A DNA stretch of 64,000 nucleotides from Pedobacter sp. KBW06. GTDB lineage: Bacteria > Bacteroidota > Bacteroidia > Sphingobacteriales > Sphingobacteriaceae. Position numbers and translations under genes: made by a program. Location of the stretch: contig NZ_QAJL01000003.1 of the NCBI RefSeq assembly GCF_003852525.1, positions 316,534 to 380,533 of the forward strand, read 5' to 3'. Numbering within the stretch: position 1 is the first letter of the stretch; each line of letters begins with the position of its first letter. Below, piece by piece: positions 17,302 through 25,105 of the stretch. Below the pieces are notes generated by a model. That model made no database searches. It saw only the letters and a program-made list of their open reading frames with translations, and had not been told where the DNA came from.

Positions 17302-18465
17302 ATGGGAAAATTAATAAACGGTATATTTGGCGGTTTTCATGGCAAAATCGGCAATCTCGTAGGTTATACCTTAAAGGGTAAATACGTCATCAGAAAAATA
17401 GGGAAAAGTTCCAAACCGCTTACTCCGGGCAGAAAAGCAAATTGTCAAAAGATGACCCTCGTCAATGAGATCCTGAGCCCTTCACTCGCTGTGATCCGCA
17501 TAGGATTCCGTCATCTGGTAGCGGGAACAGACAAAAACGAATACAATGAAGCGGTTTCTTATAATAAAAAGAACGCCATTCAGGGAACCTATCCAAACAT
17601 CAGCCTGGATTATACAAAGGTAATGATGAGCATGGGACCACTTCCTGCAGCCGTTCGGCCAGGCATCAGTCAAACAGGCAATAAAATCACCTTTAGCTGG
17701 GAAGTAATAGCCGGTCAGGTCGATCAATATAAGGATGACCGTGCGATGCTGGTGCTTTATTTTCCACATTCAAAAGAGTCCTTCTACGAATTGATCAGTT
17801 CAAAAAGAACTGAAGGCACATATACACTCGAGATCAGTGAGAAACACGCAAACGAATACATGGAAGCCTATATCTCTTTTGTAAAAGACGATGGAAGGGC
17901 AGTTTCAGACAGCAGCTATGCGGGTGCTTTAAATGCAGATAAAGAGATCGCAATTTCAGAGAAAACCGATCCGGAAACCAAGCAGTCAAACCGGGATTTC
18001 AGTTATGCAGGCCAGGATTTTGACATCATCAGCTATAGGAGCTATCTTTTGGCCTCGGGTATAAAGATCCTGTCGCCCGCCAAAAGGCATCAGAACAAGA
18101 TCATAACTGATTCCTGGTTTAAATATGTGCTAAAAAACACCGTCAACCAGGAGGTTATTGGCGATTGCTCCCTTAAACTCAAAAAGAACGAGCACTGTAT
18201 CGCCGAAATGAAGGTCAATATTTTTCCTGCCGAAAAACGCAAAGGTTATGCAAAAGAAGCTGCATCGGCGATGATATCCTTCGTGTTTGAAAAAACAGAA
18301 GTGAACCAGATTGTAAAAATCGTGGATGCTCAGGATGAGGCCGCGATCGCTTTGCTGAAAAGTCTGGGCTTTATCGCAGGGGAGTATTTCAAAGACAGTG
18401 TCTTTTCAGATGGCAAATGGATTAGCGAATATCAATTTGTGCTGCTAAAAGCGGATTGGATATAG
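17302..18465 (+). CDS. DUF6266 protein fused to GNAT acetyltransferase domain
   Basis: 387 aa with two parts. Residues 1-~210 match the Bacteroidota-specific DUF6266 pattern: MGKLINGIFGGFHGKIGNLV, a KGKYVIRK segment and the KLTP-like SKPLTPGR. Its function is unknown. Residues ~245-385 look like a GNAT N-acetyltransferase of the RimJ/RimL type, with the acetyl-CoA loop RKGYAKEAA (~312-320) and a C-terminal AIALLKSLGF (~352-361). No signal peptide or membrane span is present. DUF6266 proteins usually stand alone at about 210 aa, so the fusion is unusual. The gene is alone, 212 bp downstream of a decayed regulator. Confidence 0.75.
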   Translation: MGKLINGIFGGFHGKIGNLVGYTLKGKYVIRKIGKSSKPLTPGRKANCQKMTLVNEILSPSLAVIRIGFRHLVAGTDKNEYNEAVSYNKKNAIQGTYPNISLDYTKVMMSMGPLPAAVRPGISQTGNKITFSWEVIAGQVDQYKDDRAMLVLYFPHSKESFYELISSKRTEGTYTLEISEKHANEYMEAYISFVKDDGRAVSDSSYAGALNADKEIAISEKTDPETKQSNRDFSYAGQDFDIISYRSYLLASGIKILSPAKRHQNKIITDSWFKYVLKNTVNQEVIGDCSLKLKKNEHCIAEMKVNIFPAEKRKGYAKEAASAMISFVFEKTEVNQIVKIVDAQDEAAIALLKSLGFIAGEYFKDSVFSDGKWISEYQFVLLKADWI

Positions 18466-18494
18466 CTTTTTATCTGAAAGAATTACCCCTGCAT

Positions 18495-19952
18495 CTACCG
18501 TTTTCCGGGGCTTTGAGATACAGGTGCTTTTTTCTGACTTAAAATAACTTGCTCAAACCTTATAAAGTCCTTATTCAGTTTGAGCAACAATTTTTGTCTT
18601 ACTGATGGCTCTTTGATAAAAGAGTAGTTGATGCTGTTATAGACTAATTTTTTAATGTCTTCATAGTTGAACTGAGGATACCTGGCGGCTAATAAAACGT
18701 ACTGCTCCGTTAAATTGGTCCTCAATACTCCTGCATCATCCGAACTGATGACTATCGGTACCTGAAATTCTTTATACAAACTGATTGGATGCCGGTCGCC
18801 CTTTATCTTCAAAATGAACTCATTGCTGGTCAGGTTAATTTCTACAGCCACATCTTTCTCTTTCATATACCTCAGCAAGTCGTAGCTTTTTGACTCATAA
18901 GGTAAATCCACTCCATGTCCGATACGTGAAGCGCCCGCTTCACGTACGGCAGCATTGATGTGCCAACTCAGTTCTTCTGGTTTGACCAACCCCAGCGTCA
19001 GCTCCCCTGCATGCATCGAATACTTCACCTGAGGATATTTATTATGGCAGTATTTGAACATCTGCATGTGTAACCAGTAATCCCGCATTGACACATCGTT
19101 ATTTTCGGGCGACAAGATATTTACGCCGACAATTAAAGGGTTTTTGCTGGCGGCATCAAATGCGATCAACAACCTTTTAAAGACCTCCGTGGCTTCCAGA
19201 ATTCTAACCGTATAGGTCTGATACCGCATGGTAAAGGAGTCATCGTCTATTTTTAGCGATTGATGAAGTTTAGTTACCGTATTTAGGCTGAAGTCATCTG
19301 CACAGGCTATCACCTCTTTTTTAAGCAGTTCCTGATACAAAGTATCCAGCAACAACCGGCATTGCTCCGCATTATTTTGTTTTTGAACGAACTGAAGGCG
19401 GGGATCGAAACTTAAGCTTAAATCGTCCGTTCTGCCACATTTTGCGGAGGCAAGCATCGTCTCTATATAACTGACATTTTCCTGGATCGCCCGTTTTTTT
19501 AGCTCCAGCAAACCGGAATCAATATTGTGTTCACTTGCAATGTCAAAATGATTGAAAGAATCAAAGAACTGTCTGTCAGACGGTCCGCTAACCCCATTAT
19601 AGTCTTTAACCGACCACCTTTGTAATAACCTGAACTTATATTCTTCCAGCAGTCCTTCTTTTTTAATCTCACTTAACCTCGCCCATTCCTGTCCGGCAGA
19701 AGGCTTTTTATCGTTGACCTCCAGGGTGGTTCTATTGATAAAGCAATCCTGTGCAATCACATAATTCACAAAGGTTTCCGCATACACAGAACCACTATAG
19801 TGGTGATGAAGGTCTCCTCCCTTAGGCATTTGCGAAAAAAAGGCAGTCAGCATTGCAGGATTGTTCCTGATTTTCTCCAGGTATTGATGTACCGTTTGAG
19901 CAGAAGTAGAAAAAAACAGTAGCGTAAAGAAGATGACCAGGTACTTTTTCAT
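18495..19952 (-). CDS. Exported adenosine deaminase-family protein
   Basis: 485 aa. A signal peptide (MKKYLVIFFTLLFFSTSAQT) sends it to the periplasm or outside. The amidohydrolase zinc site begins with H49 and H51 in PKGGDLHHHYSG. Further motifs are SMHAGE (~315), RIGHGVDL (~342) and SSDDAG (~405), which give the remaining catalytic His, Glu and Asp residues of the adenosine deaminase superfamily. At ~485 aa it is longer than cytoplasmic Add (~340) and resembles the secreted ADGF-like branch. It probably deaminates extracellular adenosine or related purines for salvage. It is monocistronic. Confidence 0.9.
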   Translation of the reverse strand: MKKYLVIFFTLLFFSTSAQTVHQYLEKIRNNPAMLTAFFSQMPKGGDLHHHYSGSVYAETFVNYVIAQDCFINRTTLEVNDKKPSAGQEWARLSEIKKEGLLEEYKFRLLQRWSVKDYNGVSGPSDRQFFDSFNHFDIASEHNIDSGLLELKKRAIQENVSYIETMLASAKCGRTDDLSLSFDPRLQFVQKQNNAEQCRLLLDTLYQELLKKEVIACADDFSLNTVTKLHQSLKIDDDSFTMRYQTYTVRILEATEVFKRLLIAFDAASKNPLIVGVNILSPENNDVSMRDYWLHMQMFKYCHNKYPQVKYSMHAGELTLGLVKPEELSWHINAAVREAGASRIGHGVDLPYESKSYDLLRYMKEKDVAVEINLTSNEFILKIKGDRHPISLYKEFQVPIVISSDDAGVLRTNLTEQYVLLAARYPQFNYEDIKKLVYNSINYSFIKEPSVRQKLLLKLNKDFIRFEQVILSQKKAPVSQSPGKR

Positions 19953-20065
19953 GAATATGGTTTAGGCAGCTGATTCTGTCCATGCCACAATATTAAGAAA
20001 ATGATTTATTTAAATGTCATTTCGTGATTTCATTTTTGATATCATAATATTTTTTCCAACCCCGG

Positions 20066-20105
20066 CGTAGGGGTAAAACTTCATCTCGTTGTCTCATTTT
20101 AAAAT
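20066..20105 (+). promoter_or_regulatory. Candidate ECF-type promoter of repeat-protein operon
   Basis: A GC-rich element (gtaggggtaaaac, from ~20067) followed about 10 bp later by cgttgtctcat lies immediately upstream of the first gene of the sigma-factor operon, in otherwise A/T-rich DNA. Such a break in composition suggests an alternative-sigma promoter, possibly autoregulated by the sigma factor at 23525. The assignment is tentative. Confidence 0.3.
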
Positions 20106-20114
20106 AAGACAGAA

Positions 20115-21290
20115 ATGAACACATTTTACAACAGAAAAACGCAACCTTCTACTCCTTTCAAAAGCATCATAAAGGCCCTCGGCTTCGCCGGACTTTTATT
20201 ATCCGGGATGAATGGCTATGCGCAGGACAAGAATCCTGGAAAAATCCACATTGGGTTTGTCTATCCCCTCAGCACCAACGGAACACGTGCTCCTTTAGAC
20301 ACGAATCACTTTTCTTTTCATCTGATAGCCGGCGTATCTTCTGTAGAAACAGGTTTTGCCTTTGCAGGTCTTTCCAATATCGTCCGCAATGAAGCAACAG
20401 GAACACAGTTTGCCGCATTCTCCAACCATATCGGTAAAAAAGCCGAAGGATTACAAATTGCAGGCTTCGCAAATACTTATGGAGAAGGTCAGGGTGCCGC
20501 TTTTGCAGGATTTGGAAATATTTCCAGAGGAAATGTCAAAGGCGCACAATTTGCAGGCTTCGGAAATATAGCCAAAGCAGTAGATGGCGTTCAATTCGCC
20601 GGTTTCTTCAATAAAGCGAGCTCAGTGAAAGGCGCACAGCTTGCGGGTTTCATGAACCTATCGAACAAAGATGTTTCTTGTTCCCAACTGGCAGGTTTTA
20701 TCAATAAAGCCGAAAATGTGGGCGGTTCTCAGTTTGCGGGATTCATCAATATTGCCAAAAAAGTAAAAGGCGTTCAGGGCGCCGGTTTCATCAATATCGC
20801 AGACAGCAGCGACTATCCTATCGGTATCATTAACCTCATCAAAAAAGGGGAAAAAGGAATTAGTGTAACCACTGATGAAACCACCAGTACCATGTTGTCC
20901 TTCAGATCAGGTGGAAAAGTATTGTACGGAATTATCGGGATCGGTTATAACTTCAAAAACAAAGATGAAGTATACGCAATGGAGGCCGGTTTCGGTGCAC
21001 ATTGGTTTCAGAGCAAATCCTTCAGGTTAAATACCGAATTAACGGGAATGTCGGTAGAAAGTTTCAAGGCAGGAGAATATTTCAAATCCTCTTTAAAAGT
21101 ATTGCCTTCGTTCAGGATTGGAAAACACTTCGAGATTTTCGGCGGCCCTTCATTTAACTTCATCAGTACCAATACCGCTGAAGGCAGAGACCTGCACAAA
21201 AAATTCATCCACAGCTGGGGAAACAAATGGGGAAATAACCTTCAGGCCTTATACATCGGTTATGGTGGCGGAATTCAATTCATTCTTTAA
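20115..21290 (+). CDS. LA_2272-type surface repeat protein
   Basis: 391 aa. A signal peptide (…ALGFAGLLLSGMNGYAQ) is followed at ~75-255 by about ten tandem ~20-residue repeats of the form GxQ(F/L)AGFxN(I/K)A. This matches the LA_2272-type surface repeat family. The C-terminal ~130 residues look like beta-barrel strands (YGIIGIGYNF, GFGAHW, FRIGKHFEIFGG), suggesting anchoring in the outer membrane. It is the first gene of a six-gene plus-strand operon ending with a second repeat protein. The function of the family is not established. Confidence 0.85.
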   Translation: MNTFYNRKTQPSTPFKSIIKALGFAGLLLSGMNGYAQDKNPGKIHIGFVYPLSTNGTRAPLDTNHFSFHLIAGVSSVETGFAFAGLSNIVRNEATGTQFAAFSNHIGKKAEGLQIAGFANTYGEGQGAAFAGFGNISRGNVKGAQFAGFGNIAKAVDGVQFAGFFNKASSVKGAQLAGFMNLSNKDVSCSQLAGFINKAENVGGSQFAGFINIAKKVKGVQGAGFINIADSSDYPIGIINLIKKGEKGISVTTDETTSTMLSFRSGGKVLYGIIGIGYNFKNKDEVYAMEAGFGAHWFQSKSFRLNTELTGMSVESFKAGEYFKSSLKVLPSFRIGKHFEIFGGPSFNFISTNTAEGRDLHKKFIHSWGNKWGNNLQALYIGYGGGIQFIL

Positions 21291-21309
21291 AACACACAAA
21301 TATCAAGCT

Positions 21310-21960
21310 ATGAAAAAGATCATTACAGCGATGTTCATCGGTATTTTCCTGATGTCATGCGCCAAAGAAAAACTTACGGCGAACGGGAATAAAATCACAG
21401 AAACAAGAACGCCAGGTAACTTTACCGGTGTCAACCTAAGCGGGGCAAAGGCCGTTCAGGTGACTTACGGAACGGAATATAAAGTAGAGATAAAGGGTTC
21501 CTCCAACCTGATTCCTTATTTCAAAACAAAGATCATTGCCAACAACCTGTACCTCTCTTATGATAAGGTCAGCGTGCAGCACGATGACCTGGAAATCCTG
21601 GTCACCCTGCCTCAAATTAAAAACGCGGCACTCAGTGGCAGTGGCAGAATGGCGATCTCAGGTTCTTTTCCATTGATTGATGAATTGAAAACATCTGTCA
21701 GCGGTTCCGGAGAAATTACCGCGCAATCTGTTTTTGAGGTGAAGGACCTGCTAATGAACATTTCGGGCTCCGGAAAAATCGACCTCGAGAAAGTTCTTGC
21801 AAAAGAAGCTGATGTGGACATTTCCGGGAGCGGCAATGGCAAAGTCAATGTTCAGGAAGAACTGAAAGCCCGGATTAGTGGAAGCGGAAACCTTTTCTAC
21901 ATCGGAAATCCGGAAATAGATTCGAAGATCAGCGGATCAGGAAAACTCGTTAAACTTTAA
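21310..21960 (+). CDS. DUF2807 adhesin-like lipoprotein
   Basis: About 216 aa. The start is the ATG at 21310, giving the lipoprotein signal MKKIITAMFIGIFLMSC; the longer in-frame ORF overlaps the upstream gene and lacks that signal. The mature part is a DUF2807 (head GIN) domain built from repeated SGSGxI turns (ALSGSGRMAISG, SVSGSGEITAQS, NISGSGKIDLEK), which predict a beta-helix-like surface fold. It is 19 bp downstream of the repeat protein and 11 bp upstream of the desaturase fusion. The related gene at 61747-62457 is a distant paralog. Confidence 0.9.
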   Translation: MKKIITAMFIGIFLMSCAKEKLTANGNKITETRTPGNFTGVNLSGAKAVQVTYGTEYKVEIKGSSNLIPYFKTKIIANNLYLSYDKVSVQHDDLEILVTLPQIKNAALSGSGRMAISGSFPLIDELKTSVSGSGEITAQSVFEVKDLLMNISGSGKIDLEKVLAKEADVDISGSGNGKVNVQEELKARISGSGNLFYIGNPEIDSKISGSGKLVKL

Positions 21961-21971
21961 TCCTAAAGGCC

Positions 21972-23474
21972 ATGGCAACAATTACTTCTATCTGGACAGA
22001 TTTCATTTCTTTATTCGGAGCAGCGAGAATTAATCTCGATTCCATTGCTTCCGTACAGGAAAAGGCACCAAATATCGTGGCCTATGCACTTCCGACAGTA
22101 TTCCTGCTGACCATCGTTGAGTTTATCTTCTCCCATTTCGGGGATCATAAAACCTATGAAAAGAAAGAAACTCTAGGTTCTTTACTGGTTGGACTGGGAA
22201 ATCTTGCCGTGAATCTACTGATGAAGGCGATCCTTATTTACGGTGCCATCTGGATTTACAATTTGTTGCCATGGCGAATGGAAATGAGCTGGTGGACTTT
22301 AATTCCCTGCTTCGTACTATACGATTGCTGCAGTTACTGGTCGCACCGCATCTCTCATTTCAACCGCTTTTTTTGGGCTACACATGTTGTTCACCATTCC
22401 GCAGAACATTATAACCTGACCGTGGCCTTCAGACAAAGCTGGGTACAGCACTTTAAGACGGTATTTTTTATTCCACTGGCGATGATGGGCTTTCATCCGG
22501 TTGTCTTTTTGGTAGCCAGCCAGCTGAGTACCCTGTACCAGTTCTGGGTGCATACAGAAGCAATTGGAAAATTAAACCCTTTTATAGAGAAATACTTTGG
22601 TACCCCATCTAATCACCGGGTTCACCATGGCAGTCAGGCGAAATACCTGGACAAGAATTTTGGTGCTACATTTATGATCTGGGACCACCTGTTCGGCACC
22701 TTTCAATATGAAGAGGAAAAACCGGTATACGGGCTCACTACCCCATTGGAGAATAAAACAAATCCTTTTGTCCTGAATTTCCACGAATACCAGGACATGC
22801 TGGAAGATGTCCGGAAAAGCGATGGAATCAGAGAATGCCTGTTTTTCATTTTCGCCAGTCCGGGAAAGATCTACCTTCATAAGCTGAAACGCGATCCGAA
22901 GCAGCAGCCTGAAAGAGAAAGCAGTGGCCATGCGAAGGCAACAGCCATCATACTGATGATCATGCTCCTGTTAAATCAGGTGCTCAATGCCCAGCCTGTT
23001 GGGGATGGCCATCCGCTGCCTACCCCTACCGGTAAAAACCTGTTGTTCTTTCTGCAAAGAACTCCGGATGCGAATACCGTGATCTATGAGCTCAATTACA
23101 GGGAAGACGGCACATTGGACCCGGAAGCACCTGTTAAGGGTTCCTGGATCAGATATGAAGAGCAGGCGAAGACAAAAGAGCTCAGCAGTATAGAAAAAAA
23201 GTTCGCCTATGGCCTGAAATGCAAAGCACTGGGAAACGACCAATATGAGATCCGCCTGGTGGCCTATAAAAAGATGCCAATGTACCTGTTGAAATCGGGA
23301 GCAGACAATAAATACCATATCTACATCAAAGATGAAGGAAAAAACCTGCTCCTGAAAAGGGTTTTTGTCAAGGTCAACGGCGGCTCCTTCTGGTTTCCCA
23401 AAGTGACCTATATCGATCTGATTACGGCGAACTCCGAAACCGGAATGGAGATTTTAAAAAGAATTAACATTTAA
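21972..23474 (+). CDS. Sterol desaturase-family enzyme fused to DUF4833
   Basis: 500 aa. Residues ~30-310 form a membrane fatty-acid-hydroxylase/sterol-desaturase domain with several membrane helices and the His clusters SHRISH (~123-128), HVVHH (~136-140) and NHRVHHG (~213-219), which bind the di-iron centre. Residues ~330-345 are another hydrophobic helix that may act as an internal signal, followed by a soluble DUF4833 domain (~360-500; LLFFLQRTPDANTVIYELN, YKKMPMYLL). The enzyme probably hydroxylates or desaturates a lipid; the substrate is unknown. It is third in the sigma-factor operon. Confidence 0.85.
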   Translation: MATITSIWTDFISLFGAARINLDSIASVQEKAPNIVAYALPTVFLLTIVEFIFSHFGDHKTYEKKETLGSLLVGLGNLAVNLLMKAILIYGAIWIYNLLPWRMEMSWWTLIPCFVLYDCCSYWSHRISHFNRFFWATHVVHHSAEHYNLTVAFRQSWVQHFKTVFFIPLAMMGFHPVVFLVASQLSTLYQFWVHTEAIGKLNPFIEKYFGTPSNHRVHHGSQAKYLDKNFGATFMIWDHLFGTFQYEEEKPVYGLTTPLENKTNPFVLNFHEYQDMLEDVRKSDGIRECLFFIFASPGKIYLHKLKRDPKQQPERESSGHAKATAIILMIMLLLNQVLNAQPVGDGHPLPTPTGKNLLFFLQRTPDANTVIYELNYREDGTLDPEAPVKGSWIRYEEQAKTKELSSIEKKFAYGLKCKALGNDQYEIRLVAYKKMPMYLLKSGADNKYHIYIKDEGKNLLLKRVFVKVNGGSFWFPKVTYIDLITANSETGMEILKRINI

Positions 23475-23524
23475 AAGAACAGATTTAACCACCGCCAGTA
23501 TAAAAGCAAAGGAAACTAATATAT

Positions 23525-24130
23525 TTGAGTAGAATTATACAAGTGAAATTAACCGATCCCGTTTCCGAGCCCCAGTTGCAACGCTATGACGATGCCACCT
23601 TTGAGCAAATGTTCAAAACGCATTATAAGGCCCTGCATGCTTATGCCAATGTGATGCTTAAAGATGATGACCTTGCAGAGGAAATCGTACAAAGTATGTT
23701 TTTAAAATTCTGGGAAAAGCGGGAGCTGCTCAACATCCAGAGTTCCTTAAAAGCATACCTCTATAAATGCGTTTACCACGACTGCCTGAATCACCTTAAA
23801 CACGAAAAAATAAAGTTTAAACACCAGGAATTTACCCAACACACCATGGACACCTATCATGAATCCGCTTCGGCGAAAGCAGAGCTTACAGAACTGGAAG
23901 TCAATCTGGGAAAGGCTTTGAATGAACTGCCGGAACAATGCCGGACCATATTTCAAATGAGCAGGTTTGAGGAATTGAAATACCGGGAGATTGCAGATCA
24001 GCTGGGCTTGTCGATCAAAACCGTGGAAAACCAAATGGGTAAAGCACTGAGGGTATTGCGACTGAAACTCGCAGATTTCCTGACCCTGATTTTATTAGGG
24101 ATAATGTATTATAAAGATTTTTTGAATTAA
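23525..24130 (+). CDS. ECF sigma factor (FecI-like)
   Basis: 201 aa. The start is the TTG at 23525, preceded at good spacing by aaagga; the alternative is a GTG at 23543, and the first ATG is too far inside the protein. Sigma region 2 (FEQMFKTHYKALHAYA, ~24-40; DDDLAEEIVQSMFLKFWEK, ~46-64) and region 4 (LPEQCRTIFQMSRFEELKYREIA, then TVENQMGKAL) are intact. It is a FecI-like ECF-type RNA polymerase factor. It is directly followed by a FecR-type anti-sigma gene (12 bp), so it is probably controlled at the membrane and switches on its own operon. Confidence 0.92.
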   Translation: MSRIIQVKLTDPVSEPQLQRYDDATFEQMFKTHYKALHAYANVMLKDDDLAEEIVQSMFLKFWEKRELLNIQSSLKAYLYKCVYHDCLNHLKHEKIKFKHQEFTQHTMDTYHESASAKAELTELEVNLGKALNELPEQCRTIFQMSRFEELKYREIADQLGLSIKTVENQMGKALRVLRLKLADFLTLILLGIMYYKDFLN

Positions 24131-24142
24131 GCAAGAACAGCA

Positions 24143-25105
24143 ATGACTGATGAATTATTGATAAAGTTTCTATTGAAGGAAACAAGTGAGGAAGAAAACA
24201 CAGCCATTCAGGAATGGCTGGCTGCTGACCCTGCAAATATCTCCGTTTTTATTCAATTCGAGAAAATCTGGGAAGCTGGTAAAACACTGGCCCCTACAAG
24301 TAAAGTTGACGAAGAAGCGGCATGGAATAAGTTCAGGGAGAAAACAACGAAACTGAAGAAAGAAGCAGCAGTGGTCCTTCCACTAAAGAAAAATTATACC
24401 TGGTTAAAAGTAGCGGCCGTATTTGTACTTGCCATCGGTGCATGGACATTGTATCAGCTGCTGTCTCCTGTGGCCTATACCAATCTGACGGCGAGCAATG
24501 AAGTACTCATCAAAACCCTTCCGGATGGGTCAGAGCTCACTATCAACAAGAAATCACAACTGAGCTATGCCAGTGATTTTAAAAATGACCGGAGTGTACG
24601 CCTGGATTCAGGAGAGGTTTTCTTTAACGTTGCGCATGACAAAACCCGTCCATTTATCATCAAGGCGGATCAGGTATCTGTTGAGGTGGTAGGAACTTCT
24701 TTCAATGTAAAACATACGGTTAACAAAACAGAAGTCATTGTCGAAACAGGAATTGTGAAGGTCAGACTGGGTAATGAAGAGATCAGACTGATCAAAGGAG
24801 AAAGGGTATCTATCAGCAACGATACAAAAAAACTCCTGAAAGAACAAAGTGAAGACCAGCTGTACAATTATTACCGCAGCAAGCTCTTTGTCTGCAATGG
24901 AAATCCCTTAACCGAAGTGGCTGAAGTGCTGAACGAGGCCTATGACGTAAATATTAGCGTAGATCCCGCAGCCAGAAAATACACTTTATTTACCACATTA
25001 AAATTAAGCGCGACATTAGAAGAGAACCTAAAGCTCATCTGTGAGACCTTTGATTTAACCTTCTCACGTAACCAACGGGAAATCCTGTTGTCTAACAAAA
25101 AGTAA
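24143..25105 (+). CDS. FecR-family anti-sigma/transducer
   Basis: 320 aa. A cytoplasmic N-terminal domain (~1-85) ends in a transmembrane helix (~90-107; WLKVAAVFVLAIGAWTL), followed by a periplasmic FecR domain (TLPDGSELTINKKSQLSY..., ~130-230) and a C-terminal STN-like DUF4974 domain (NGNPLTEVAEVLNEAYD, ~250-270). FecR proteins hold or activate FecI-type sigma factors in response to an outer-membrane partner. Its stop codon overlaps the ATG of the next gene (TAATG), which is the likely signalling partner. Confidence 0.93.
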   Translation: MTDELLIKFLLKETSEEENTAIQEWLAADPANISVFIQFEKIWEAGKTLAPTSKVDEEAAWNKFREKTTKLKKEAAVVLPLKKNYTWLKVAAVFVLAIGAWTLYQLLSPVAYTNLTASNEVLIKTLPDGSELTINKKSQLSYASDFKNDRSVRLDSGEVFFNVAHDKTRPFIIKADQVSVEVVGTSFNVKHTVNKTEVIVETGIVKVRLGNEEIRLIKGERVSISNDTKKLLKEQSEDQLYNYYRSKLFVCNGNPLTEVAEVLNEAYDVNISVDPAARKYTLFTTLKLSATLEENLKLICETFDLTFSRNQREILLSNKK

